From Panulirus ornatus (taxonomy: Eukaryota; Arthropoda; Malacostraca; Decapoda; Palinuridae): DNA of 64,000 nucleotides. The stretch is taken from NCBI RefSeq assembly GCF_036320965.1, contig NC_092265.1, positions 442,001 to 506,000 on the forward strand, in the 5' to 3' direction. Below, piece by piece: positions 1 to 11,529 of this stretch (positions are counted from its first letter, which is position 1; the number at the start of each line of letters is the position of its first letter). A program made the translations under genes and the position numbers. The notes under the pieces were generated by a model. That model did not search any database and was not told where the DNA came from. It saw nothing but the letters and a program-made list of their open reading frames with translations.

Positions 1-330
1 TAATGCTGCTGCTGTTCTGTTGCGCTTGACGCTGTTGTTATAGTTATCACAGCGTTTGTTACTGTTGCTGCCTCAGCCACCACCGCCGGCAGCATCATCC
101 CTCCCTGCTCCCCTCCGGCAGAACCCGGGTCTGCCAGGTGCCCGAACTGTTTCGACTGTGAAGTTATCAATTTTGTGAACATATTCCCTGCGTCTCCCCC
201 CAGCACGACCCGGTCATCCCCAGCTCCCACGGCATCTACTCCTCCCTGCTAGCCTCCACCCTAGATCTTATGCTCGGAATACTGTAAAGGGCATCACTGC
301 AGCAGACAGTCAGAACGTGTGTAGTAAGTG
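1..330. other. No recognised gene
   Basis: I see no domain, splice-flanked exon or repeat family here. The sequence has scattered CTG/GCC triplets and is moderately GC-rich. Confidence 0.5.
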
Positions 331-549
331 AAGGCAGGTGCACGGTGGGAAGACCTGGGGGAGGCAGGTGCAGGGTGGGAGGACCTGAGGGAAGGAGGTG
401 CAGGGTGGGAGGACCTGGGGGAGGCAGGTGCACGGTGGGAAGACCTGGGGGAGGCAGGTGCAGGGTGGGAGGACCTGGGGGAGGCAGGTGCAGGGTGGGA
501 GGACCTGGGGGAGGCAGGTGCAGGGTGGGAGGACCTGAGGGAGGGAGGG
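331..549. repeat. 30-bp minisatellite, about 7 copies
   Basis: A 30-bp G-rich unit (core GGCAGGTGCAGGGTGGGA, then GGACCTGGGG) repeats head to tail with small substitutions. Because 30 is a multiple of three, several frames stay open on both strands; I treat those as by-products. Confidence 0.95.
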
Positions 550-1918
550 GGATGCTGCTGCTGCTGCAGTCGTACAGTGTTTTTCCGCCTGCCTTTTGAT
601 GACCCACTTCCGTCCCTTTAAACCCCAGAGTTCTGATCCCTCCAGCACCTATGATCACTCATGCTCGACTGTAGCACTAATCACTCGACATATTTGCATT
701 AGATTTCATAATTTCGGAAGAAACTAAGATTACGGTCAGTCATGCGCGCCAGTAACGTGGTGCTGGACGAACTGGTCCATTTACTGAAGATGGTGACAAG
801 GAGAAACATGACTGACGGTAGAATGGCACCTACTGACCGACACGTCTCCCTCGCTGCCCGTCCTCAGCCTCCTCCACCCCCTGCCCACACATTGCCGGCC
901 GAAACCTGTTGCCCACCTACCACCTGCCTGCCCAGGGCCCAGCCCAGTATGGCTTCGTCGGCGGCAGAGAAAAGCGTCTTTAACATAGCGGCCAAGATAC
1001 TAACTTGGTCCTTGCGTCGGCCGACACCACTGCCCTTGGCTACCCCTGCCCGACCTTCCATCACAAATAGAATTACGTCAAAATAGATATATGTAAAGTG
1101 ATGTACATATTGTACACACATTGCACACAAGTCTTTTACTTATTATGCTACACTTCTGCATGTTCCAGCGTCTAATGAAAGGTTTGCAAAGCCTCAGAAA
1201 ATGCAAATAAAGTTGATAATGATACTTGGCTCCCACAGAACAGTAAGGATTGTAATTACTATGATGAACTAACTTCATCTTCCTAGTATCAGAGGCAGAA
1301 TAATCTATCCTGATCTGAAATTGAGAGTCTAATATAACGTCAACAGATGGACTGCCACCATGTCACCACTTCTCACTATCTCCCACAAATCATGTATACA
1401 AACGGGTGCTTACAACTAACTATTGATGTTACTGGTAATGATGCAATTGATGTTACACGCTCATGGTTCTTATCTAGCTAGAGCTGTGGGTCAGAATCAA
1501 TGACTGTTTACTCTCATTGCCCTAATATAGGATGATCATGTCTTCAAATAAAGTCATTGTAATTCTCACCCAACAGTACTAGAAGAGTGTAAAAATTTTA
1601 TCAGAAATGTTCTGTCTTACATGCTTGAAAAATATCCTTTGTCTATTGTAAATAATTTACCTGTTATATACCTTGTTATGTAATCCAGGTATTGTTACTC
1701 AATCCTAACTCTGTGCCTCAGTTTCTACCAGACCATGTTTTGTGTCTTAGTTCCATTTCCTAGTGTGTAATGCATTTTCAACCACTTACAAATACACTCA
1801 TCCTGTTATCATATCGTTCAGTCTCCCCCCACACTGGTTGCCCAGATATCTCAGCACTGTGATCTGTCTAATGTTTCAGGTCTTAGCACCACCACAACTG
1901 TCTGAACGCCACCACACC
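550..1918. other. No recognised gene
   Basis: A proline-rich open frame of 114 codons lies at 742-1086 (+) but resembles no family I know and has no visible splice context. The remainder is AT-rich and has no recognisable feature. Confidence 0.45.
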
Positions 1919-2325
1919 GTCTGTCTCAGGACTACTAGCCACCACACCTGTCTGTCTCAGGACTACCAGCCACCACACCTGTCTGTCTCAGGACTACTAG
2001 CCACCACACCTGTCTGTCTCAGGACTACTAGCCACCACACCTGTCTGTCTCAGGACTACTAGCCACCACACCTGTCTGTCTCAGGACTACTAGCCACCAC
2101 ACCTGTCTGTCTCAGGACTACCAGCCACCACACCCGTCTGTCTCAGGACTACTAGCCACCACACCCGTCTGTCTCAGGACTACTAGCCACCACACCTGTC
2201 TGTCTCAGGACTACCAGCCACCACACCCGTCTGTCTCAGGACTACTAGCCACCACACCTGTCTGTCTCAGGACTACTAGCCACCACACCTGTCTGTCTCA
2301 GGACTACCAGCCACCACACCTGTCT
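1919..2325. repeat. 31-bp minisatellite, about 13 copies
   Basis: The unit contains GTCTGTCTCAGGACTAC followed by TAGCCACCACACCT. Copies differ mainly by CTACTAG versus CTACCAG and by CACCTG versus CACCCG. Confidence 0.95.
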
Positions 2326-2591
2326 CAGCACCGCCACGCCTACTCTCAACTCAGTGTCACCTTTTCTGCTATCTTTCTTAGGGCAATCACGAGAAGAAAG
2401 GTCTCAGCACCGACATGGCTGTTCTCTCTGGGCGTCATCAACCTTCTCTCCTCTCGGGGCAGTCTTACCATCATATCTCAGTGTCATCATACCTGCCTGC
2501 AGTTCCAGCTCATTTGCTCTCATTTCTCAGCCAGTAAAGATATGTCATTTACACGGACATGTTCTCACCAATATTCTAAGTGTTCTTTCAA

Positions 2592-2616
2592 CCTAACCTA
2601 ACCTAACCTAACCTAA
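2592..2616. repeat. Interstitial telomere-type repeat (CCTAA)5
   Basis: Five perfect CCTAA units, reading TTAGG on the minus strand, occur in the middle of the window and end in CCCTT. TTAGG is the ancestral arthropod telomere repeat. With only five units this is an interstitial trace, not a chromosome end. Confidence 0.85.
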
Positions 2617-2707
2617 CCCTTCAGTTGTATCATTCCTGCTATCGTTCATTTGGAGGGAGAAAGGGTCCTCAAGACCAGAGGGCCGGTCCAACAGGTGAGG
2701 CCTAACC

Positions 2708-2909
2708 AAAAACATCGCCTTGTTTACCCACACCATGAGAGAAAACATCGCCTTGTTTACCCACACCATGAGAGAAAACATCGCCTTGTTTACCCACACC
2801 ATGAGAGAAAACATCGCCTTGTTTACCCACACCATGAGAGAAAACATCGCCTTGTTTACCCACACCATGAGAGAAAACATCGCCTTGTTTACCCACACCA
2901 TGAGAGAAA
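2708..2909. repeat. 33-bp minisatellite, 6 copies
   Basis: Six almost identical copies of a 33-bp unit (AAAACATCGCCTTGTTTAC then CCACACCATGAGAG). The near-perfect identity suggests recent expansion. Open frames on both strands follow from the unit being a multiple of three. Confidence 0.95.
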
Positions 2910-3984
2910 AACGCAATCGAAAAGTTGTTGGCACTTGCTATACGTTCATTCTAAGCTGAGTAACAATTCATTATTGAAATGCCTTATTCACTAGTCGTCA
3001 ACAGGGTGACGAGTACAATGGTGACGTGGTGTTGATAGTCAGAGACGTAACCTGCGGATCTTTTTATCTGGTCATAATCGGGAGGCTAGTAAGGTTTGGC
3101 GAAAAGGTAGTGGCCATTCCGGCCAGCAGTACAGCTGAAGTAGTTCCTCTTCTCTATGTTCCGGGGTCATTATCATGGACTGCTTTCAGTTGGGAATCTT
3201 ATGATAATCCTAATATATATAAATGTACACGATATGAGGGTAAAGAACCAGCTAGTCCGGGTCTTAACGTAAATTCACAGTAACAGGGTCGGGAAGTAAG
3301 AGGGTCGGGAAGCAGTTTGAACGTCCACTGCGCCAGGCAAAACTGGACGGACCACATCACAGCTGATTGGCAGGTCTCACGGTCGCTCTTCAATGTTTGC
3401 GTGGAACACTCTCTATGAAACCACCTTGGACTTTTATATCTATCATCTGGTTATAGCAGTAGCTATGAAAACGTACCGATTTACACAATGCGGCACACTC
3501 GAAAAAAGTAGATAGTTATTTGAACGCATGCGCAAATGTGAGTGCGCAAGTACTTTCAGCCGACTGGCATAAGTAGTCTGACGGGAAAGTTGAAAGGAAG
3601 TAGGTTACAGCAGCTGTACCTGCAGCTGTTCCATAATACATACATACATACATACATACTGTAGCCTTCAGGAACATTCGAGTTTCAGAATCGTTCAATT
3701 TATTACCAAAATCTGAAACGATGCAACACCGGCTTATGTTCTGGTTGCAGGGACGAGCACCAGCGGTGGCCAGCCGGCTGGACGGACGTTACGGAGGCCA
3801 AGAAAAAGTGGAAGAAGACCCGAGCCCCAGGCAGTTCCCCCGGCCACGGCTGCCTACACGTGGCACCAGCAGACACACATGTATCACCAGCAGACAGACA
3901 CTGGCAACACGGGTTACGGAAGACATTAGTCACATGTAAGACACGTGAAAACTAACTTTTTGCAATGCTTAGTTATGATCAAGT
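2910..3984. other. No recognised gene; short (CATA)n inside
   Basis: I recognise no coding exon here. A (CATA)6 microsatellite lies at about 3634-3659. Several small open frames, such as the one at 3721-3939 (+), have no recognisable domain. Confidence 0.45.
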
Positions 3985-6900
3985 GTGGTACTGTGGACGA
4001 TCATGTGTGGTGCTGTGGACGATCATGTGTGGTATGTGGACGATCATGTGTGGTACTGTGGACGATCATGTGTGGTGCTGTGGACGGTCATGTGTGGTGC
4101 TGTGGACGGTCATGTGTGGTACTGTGGACGATCATGTGTGGTGCTGTGGACGATCATGTGTGGTGCTGTGGACGATCATGTGTGGTACTGTGGACGGTCA
4201 TGTGTGGTGCTGTGGACGGTCATGTGTGGTGCTGTGGACGGTCATGTGTGGTACTGTGGACGATCATGTGTGGTGCTGTGGACGATCATGTGTGGTGCTG
4301 TGGACGATCATGTGTGGTGCTGTGGACGATCATGTGTGGTATGTGGACGATCATGTGTGGTATGTGGACGGTCATGTGTGGTACTGTGGACGATCATGTG
4401 TGGTGCTGTGGACGATCATGTGTGGTGCTGTGGACGATCATGTGTGGTACTGTGGACGGTCATGTGTGGTGCTGTGGACGATCATGTGTGGTGCTGTGGA
4501 CGATCATGTGTGGTGCTGTGGACGATCATGTGTGGTATGTGGACGATCATGTGTGGTGCTGTGGACGGTCATGTGTGGTGGTGTGGACGGTCATGTGTGG
4601 TATGTGGACGATCATGTGTGGTGCTGTGGACGATCATGTGTGGTGGTGTGGACGGTCATGTGTGGTGCTGTGGACGGTCATGTGTGGTGCTGTGGACGAT
4701 CATGTGTGGTGCTGTGGACGATCATGTGTGGTACTGTGGACGGTCATGTGTGGTGCTGTGGACGATCATGTGTGGTGCTGTGGACGATCAAGTGTGGTAC
4801 TGTGGACGATCATGTGTGGTATGTGGACGATCATGTGTGGTACTGTGGACGATCATGTGTGGTGCTGTGGACGATCATGTGTGGTGCTGTGGACGGTCAT
4901 GTGTGGTACTGTGGACGATCATGTGTGGTATGTGGACGGTCATGTGTGGTGCTGTGGACGGTCATGTGTGGTGCTGTGGACGATCATGTATGATACTGTG
5001 GACGGTCATGTGTGGTACTGTGGACGATCATGTGTGGTATGTGGACGGTCATGTGTGGTGCTGTGGACGGTCATGTGTGGTGCTGTGGACGATCATGTGT
5101 GGTACTGTGGACGATCATGTGTGGTGCTGTGGACGATCATGTGTGGTATGTGGACGGTCATGTGTGATGCTGTGGACGGTCATGTGTGGTACTGTGGACG
5201 ATCATGTGTGGTATGTGGACGGTCATGTGTGGTGCTGTGGACGATCATGTGTGGTGCTGTGGACGGTCATGTGCGGTGCTGTGGACGGTCATGTGTGGTG
5301 CTGTGGACGATCATGTGTGGTGTTGTGGACGATCATGTGTGGTACTGTGGACGGTCATGTGTGGGGCTGTGGACGGTCATGTGTGGTGCTGTGGACGGTC
5401 ATGTGTGGTATGTGGACGATCATGTGTGGTACTGTTGACGATCATGTGTGGTGCTGTGGACGATCATGTGTGGTATGTGGACGGTCATGTGTGGTGCTGT
5501 GGACGGTCATGTGTGGTGCTGTGGACGATCATGTGTGGTGCTGTGGACGGTCATGTGTGGTATGTGGACGGTCATGTGTGGTGCTGTGGACGATCATGTG
5601 TGGTGCTGTGGACGATCATGTGTGGTACTGTGGACGGTCATGTGTGATGCTGTGGACGATCATGTGTGGTATGTGGACGGTCATGTGTGGTGCTGTGGAC
5701 GGTCATGTGTGGTATGTGGACGGTCATGTGTGGTACTGTGGACGATCATGTGTGGTGCTGTGGACGATCATGTGTGGTGCTGTGGACGATCATGTGTGGT
5801 GCTGTGGACGATCATGTGTGGTATGTGGACGGTCATGTGTGGTACTGTGGACGATCATGTGTGGTGCTGTGGACGGTCATGTGTGGTGCTGTGGACGGTC
5901 ATGTGTGGTGCTGTGGACGATCATGTGTGGTGCTGTGGACGATCATGTGTGGTGCTGTGGACGATCATGTGTGGTATGTGGACGGTCATGTGTGGTGCTG
6001 TGGACGGTCATGTGTAGTGCTGTGGACGATCATGTGTGGTACTGTGGACAGTCAAGTGTGGTGCTGTGGACGATCATGTGTGGTGCTGTGGACGATCAAG
6101 TGTGGTACTGTGGACGATCATGTGTGGTATGTGGACGATCATGTGTGGTACTGTGGACGATCATGTGTGGTGCTGTGGACGATCATGTGTGGTGCTGTGG
6201 ACGGTCATGTGTGGTGCTGTGGACGGTTATGTGTGGTGCTGTAGACGATCATGTGGGGTGCTGTGGACGATCATGTGTGGTATGTGGACGGTCATGTGTG
6301 GTGCTGTGGACGGTCATGTGTGGTACTGTGGACGATCATTTGTGGTATGTGGACGATCATGTGTGGTGCTGTGGACGATCATGTGTGGTGCTGTGGACGA
6401 TCATGTGTGGTGCTGTGGACGGTCATGTGTGGTGCTGTGGACGGTCATGTGTGGTGCTGTGGACGATCATGTGTGGTGCTGTGGACGATCATGTTTGGTG
6501 TTGTGGACGATCATGTGTGGTGCTGTGGACGATCATGTGTGGTACTGTGGACGATCATGTGTGGTGCTGTGGACGGTCATGTGTGGTACTGTCGACGGTC
6601 ATGTGTGGTGCTGTGGGCGGTCATGTGTGGTGCTGTGGACGGTCATATGTGGTACTGTGGACGATCATGTGTGGTGCTGTGGACGGTCATGTGTGGTGCT
6701 GTGGACGGTCATGTGTGGTGCTGTGGACGGTCATGTGTGGTGCTGTGGACGGTCATGTGTGGTACTGTGGACGGTCATGTGTGGTACTGTGGACGATCAT
6801 GTGTGGTGCTGTGGACGGTCATGTGTGGTATGTGGACGATCATGTGTGGTGCTGTGGACGGTCATGTGTGGTGCTTGGACGATCATGTGTGGTGCTGTGG

Positions 6901-7383
6901 ACGATCATGTTGTGGTGCTGTGGACGATCATGTGTGGTATGTGGACGGTCATGTGTGGTACTGTGGACGGTCATGTGTGGTACTGTGGACGGTCATGTGT
7001 GGTGCTGTGGACGGTCATGTTTGGTGCTGTGGACGGTCATGTGTGGTACTGTGGACGGTCATGTGTGGTGCTGTGGACGGTCATGTATGGTGCTGTGGAC
7101 GGTCATGTGTGGTATGTGGACGGTCATGTGTGGTGCTGTGGACGGTCATGTGTGGTACTGTGGACGGTCATGTGTGGTGCTGTGGACGGTCATGTTTGGT
7201 GCTGTGGACGGTCATGTGTGGTACTGTGGACGGTCATGTGTGGTGCTGTGGACGGTCATGTGTGGTGCTGTGGACGATCATGTGTGGTACTGTGGACGGT
7301 CATGTGTGGTGCTGTGGACGGTCATGTGTGGTATGTGGACGGTCATGTGTGGTGCTGTGGACGATCATGTGTGGTATGTGGAC
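3985..7383. repeat. Giant 22/21-bp minisatellite, 3.4 kb, about 155 copies
   Basis: The basic unit is 22 bp: GATCATGTGTGGTGCTGTG plus GAC. Common variants are GATC/GGTC at the start, GTGC/GTAC in the middle, and a 21-bp form with GGTATGTGGAC. As 22 is not a multiple of three, the translation cycles through three peptides (VWCCGRSC, VVLWTIMC, GAVDDH), and no frame meets a stop for long stretches. One plus-strand frame is open for 1133 codons (3985-7386). The GGTC variant dominates after about 6590, while GATC is more frequent before. The array ends abruptly in unique sequence at 7384. Confidence 0.97.
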
Positions 7384-7536
7384 TAGGTTAGATCAAATAT
7401 CATGCTGGCACTTTAACTTACATAAAGACGGTTGTCACATGTGGTCGGAGATACTAACACACTGGATCATGACGGGCAGATCTGGACTTAGCCTTTAGGA
7501 AATGGCACACCATACAGGGCCGGCCGTAGTCAACAC

Positions 7537-7569
7537 ACACACACACAGACACACACACACACACACACA
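7537..7569. repeat. (CA)n microsatellite
   Basis: An imperfect CA dinucleotide tract. Confidence 0.9.
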
Positions 7570-7644
7570 TGGATAAGGGAAGATTCAGCAAGCTGTTCAC
7601 ATCCTACATTAGGCTAAAAGTAGAACATGCTTCTTAATGTTAAT

Positions 7645-8030
7645 TACTTCACTTATTAGGTACAAAGAGTTGATAGAGAAGATCCACAGGAGAGCAGTAA
7701 TGACGGCACCAGAATTAAGATAGCTGTGTTACAGGGAAAGTTTTGATGCCTTTATACTTGTTCGCCATAAAAGATGGAAGAGTTAGGGGTGACTTGATCA
7801 CAACCTTTAAGTTTATAAAGCAGTTCAATGAGGTAGACAGTAAGTATCTATTAGAAGGATGCCAGGAATGAACCAGAGGCTACAAACAGGAATGAGAGAA
7901 GACTTACTACAGTATAAGAGTAGCAGACAAATGGACTAAACTCAGTTATAGGATGGTGAGTGAATGGCATAGGTAAGGTTGTGAAGTTGTATGACAGTAG
8001 AGACTAAGAGAAGGAGCCCCATAAGTGTAG
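7645..8030 (+). mobile_element. CR1-like LINE 3' remnant
   Basis: Conceptual translation in shifting frames gives IHRRAVMTAPEL, then RVRGDLITTFKFIKQFNEVD, then SIRVADKWTKLS. These match in order the C-terminal end of CR1/Jockey-type LINE ORF2 (a VQRRA block, an RGDLI-TFK block and an RV-N-WN-LP block). Stops and frameshifts interrupt it, so it is dead. The clade (CR1 rather than another Jockey-group family) is inferred from the block order. Confidence 0.65.
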
Positions 8031-8129
8031 CACTTCTTCCCTGTGCAGTACAGTAGGTAATGACGCACGCAGGCTCAGTGTGGGTGGGCGGAGGTGCGGA
8101 TGGTGGTGTTGCACATGATGTGAAGAACC

Positions 8130-8230
8130 GCAGGAATGCGGGTACCGAGCAGGCGTGGACCTTAGGGATGCGGGTACCCAGCAGGCGTGGACCTTAGGGA
8201 TGCGGATACCGAGCAGGCGTGGACCTAGGA
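8130..8230. repeat. 32-bp minisatellite, 3 copies
   Basis: Three copies of a unit containing ATGCGGGTACC, AGCAGGCGTGGACCTTAG. The third copy is two bases shorter. Confidence 0.9.
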
Positions 8231-8394
8231 TTGTGAGTACCAGAAGGGTGTGGGTCAGGGTTGTGGGGACAACGATGTTAATGACGCACTACCATATACA
8301 CATGAACACTGATGAAATGCTTCACCGTAAGGGTCAGTCCGGTCTTTGTGTCCCGCACGTCAGTAATGAATATCAACCCTCACTCAACCCACCA

Positions 8395-9020
8395 CTCCCT
8401 CACTGTAACTTCACTCAGCCCACAACTCCCTCATAGTAACCTCACTCAACCCACCACTCCCTCACTGTAACTTCACTCAGCCCACAACTCCCTCATAGTA
8501 ACCTCACTCAACCCACCACTCCCTCACTGTAACTTCACTCAGCCCACAACTCCCTCATAGTAACCTCACTCAACCCACCACTCCCTCACTGTAACTTCAC
8601 TCAGCCCACAACTCCCTCATAGTAACCTCACTCAACCCACCACTCCCTCACTGTAACTTCACTCAGCCCACAACTCCCTCATAGAAACCTCACTCAACCC
8701 ACCACTCCCTCACTGTAACTTCACTCAGCCCACAACTCCCTCATAGTAACCTCACTCAACCCACCACTCCCTCACTGTAACTTCACTCAGCCCACAACTC
8801 CCTCATAGTAACCTCACTCAACCCACCACTCCCTCACTGTAACTTCACTCAGCCCACAACTCCCTCATAGTAACCTCACTCAACCCACCACTCCCTCACT
8901 GTAACTTCACTCAGCCCACAACTCCCTCATAGTAACCTCACTCAACCCACCACTCCCTCACTGTAACTTCACTCAGCCCACAACTCCCTCATAGTAACCT
9001 CACTCAACCCACCACTACCT
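8395..9020. repeat. 62-bp higher-order minisatellite, about 10 copies
   Basis: Each 62-bp unit is a dimer of two diverged 31-bp halves. One half has CTCACTGTAACTTCACTCAG, the other CTCATAGTAACCTCACTCAA. The dimers are nearly identical to each other while the two halves differ, so amplification acted on the dimer. Confidence 0.95.
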
Positions 9021-9665
9021 CACTGGAAGTCTATCTTCAGTTTCCGCATGAGACGCATGTCTAAGGTTATAGCTATAGCTAAAGAGAATCCAAAGATCTT
9101 AGCAGGTTTGAACACTCCGTCAACAGGCCGACTCCAACAACCTGACCAATCTGACTCTCAACCGGCCGAGTCCAACCACTCAGTCCACCATACCCACTTC
9201 GTGTACCAGAGTGTTATACATGTTGCAAGACCGGACTCCATCAACGCCAGACAAACATTCGCTGTTTAGTGAAGGTTTGGCGTTATATTATCCCTGACGA
9301 TGAGGGACCTGTTGACAACGAGGATCTGTGTGGCCTTGCTCGCAGCAGCCACACACTCACCACATATGTCAGGCTTGGGACTGTAGCCTGGGCTGGTGGA
9401 GGATGAGATGTATGTTTATACAAGATGGTTAGGGTAAGTCAATAAACCTCATGGTATTTCTTCATAAGTTTCCGGTAGGAAGTTCTTCGAGTGGAAACCT
9501 CCATTAGATGATAACGTAAACAGAGCACCATCCGCGCTGTTCTGAGGTCCTGCGCATGACGTCATGCAGCGTAGCATTGATGGTAATTGAACAAAGTTTT
9601 GGCGGGAAAGAAAATCATGGTGTGTTTCCTATATATCAACGATAACAACACGTCATGATATAATC
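9021..9665. other. No recognised gene
   Basis: Unique sequence. It contains a palindromic CRE-like site and a perfect E2F-type site (listed separately), but no recognisable coding exon. Confidence 0.45.
9554..9610. promoter_or_regulatory. CRE palindrome and E2F-type site (candidate)
   Basis: The palindrome GCATGACGTCATGC (9554-9567) contains a perfect CRE octamer. Thirty bases on, TTTTGGCGGGAAAG (9597-9610) matches the E2F consensus. No gene start is recognised next to them, so function is speculative. Confidence 0.25.
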
Positions 9666-9852
9666 ATCCGGTACCACATGACTGATCTCAGTCATACGAG
9701 ACATCCGGTGCCACACGACTGATCTCAGTCATACGAGACATCCGGTGCCACACGACTGATCTCAGTCATACGAGACATCCGGTGCCACACGACTGATCTC
9801 AGTCATACGAGACATCCAGTACCACATGACTGATCTCAGTTATACGAGACAT
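9666..9852. repeat. 37-bp minisatellite, 5 copies
   Basis: The unit contains CATCCGGTGCCACACGACTG then ATCTCAGTCATACGAGA. The first and last copies carry the variant CCACATGACTG. Confidence 0.95.
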
Positions 9853-9996
9853 GGCTGGCTATGGTGACCAGGACCAGGGTAATGTGAGCAGACGCCAGCC
9901 AGCGGGCAGTGGTTGTGTCTGTATGTAACCTTGGCAGTCACTCTATCAGCCCCCTTCCATCTACAAATTTGCCTTGTGTTTCCTTGCTATTGCATT

Positions 9997-10016
9997 ACGT
10001 ACATGTACGTACATGT
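9997..10016. other. Palindromic ACGTACATGT tandem
   Basis: ACGTACATGTACGTACATGT is an alternating sequence containing a perfect 14-bp palindrome, ACGTACATGTACGT. It may simply be a degenerate simple repeat. Confidence 0.6.
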
Positions 10017-10128
10017 CAGGTCTTGGCAACGGAAGCAAATGATATTCTGATGTTATTTTGAAAATATTAATACATTAAGACTTGCGAATTCTCACAGCAC
10101 CTTCACTCTCTTCCCACTTGTCCACATG

Positions 10129-10131
<3 letters not shown>

Positions 10132-10180
<49 letters not shown>
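10132..10180. repeat. (TA)n microsatellite
   Basis: About 24 TA units directly abut the dispersed repeat that follows. Confidence 0.95.
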
Positions 10181-10182
<2 letters not shown>

Positions 10183-10292
10183 CTATGAGTCCACGGGAAA
10201 AATAAAACACGATAAGTTCCCAAGTGCACTTTCGCGTAATGATTACATCAGGGGAGACACAAGAGAGAAATATAAGTCACTTGATATACATC
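10181..10292 (+). repeat. Dispersed repeat Y, copy 1
   Basis: About 110 bp starting TCCTATGAGTCCACGGGAAA and containing ACACGATAAGTTCCCAAGTG. A second copy lies at 24954-25051 in the same orientation. Both copies sit directly against (TA)n tracts. Family identity is unknown; it could be the end of a larger retroelement. Confidence 0.8.
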
Positions 10293-10296
10293 GAAG

Positions 10297-10740
<444 letters not shown>

Positions 10741-10743
10741 TAA

Positions 10744-10765
10744 AGCCACGTCCACACGGTCGAGC
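10744..10765 (+). repeat. Harbinger left terminal inverted repeat
   Basis: AGCCACGTCCACACGGTCGA plus GC, preceded by the TAA target duplication at 10741-10743. Confidence 0.88.
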
Positions 10766-11460
10766 TGTGCCTGGCAGGCTGTGCCTGGCAGGGCAAAGTC
10801 TGCAGACTATGCCCGCGTAAGGTGTCCACACAGCTGTCTGTGGTGGTTGGAGGGCAGTCGGACGCCAGCAGTTGTTGTGAGCGAGTGGTTCATTACGGTA
10901 CGATCACCATGGTGCGCGCCATACTTCGAAAGAAGATAGCACTATTAACGATATCCGTACCCAGTACATGAACTACCTCAATGCAGAGGGTGCTGTGCAA
11001 TGGCAGTATAGAATGGCAAATGTATAATTGTGTAGGTGCCCCTCCCCATTCCCCCAGATAACCCTCCTTCCCCGCCCGCACTCACCACCTCGGCCTCTAT
11101 GCCCTGTAGACTTTTCCCTCATCCCCTCGTTGTCCACCATCACTTTTGTTATCAACACTCCCTCTATCACATTTACATACGACTTATGTATCAGGAATTA
11201 TTGTTGATGGGACTATTGTTCAAACTGTGATTTTGTACCTTATGACAAAAATTAATTCACAGACACTGAATACACATTAAGAGTGGGACTATGAAATGCT
11301 GGTTTAACGTGAACCATTGCAGTCTCCCTTAACTCAAGACACCTATTTTACATGATAAAACTGGCTGATTTTGTAATATACCTATACAGGCTGTCTGAAA
11401 GTAATTGTTGGATTTCATTACCCTTATGTGAAGCATATTATTGAAAATTGGTTATATACT

Positions 11461-11461
<1 letters not shown>

Positions 11462-11511
<50 letters not shown>
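11462..11511. repeat. (GA)n microsatellite inside the transposon
   Basis: About 25 GA units, starting 18 bp downstream of the MADF exon donor on the minus strand. Confidence 0.95.
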
Positions 11512-11513
<2 letters not shown>

Positions 11514-11529
11514 GTAAGTACGTACTTAC

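Noticed and set aside
2592..2616. Chromosome end
   Set aside because: Only five CCTAA units, with unique and repetitive DNA continuing on both sides.
3985..7386. 1133-codon plus-strand frame and several overlapping long frames
   Set aside because: All are translations of a 22-bp tandem repeat that lacks stops in every forward frame. There is no unique N- or C-terminal domain and no splice context.
8395..9020. Regularly spaced repeats resembling a CRISPR array
   Set aside because: The units are contiguous tandem copies without unique spacers, in a eukaryotic context with no cas genes. The same applies to the other arrays.
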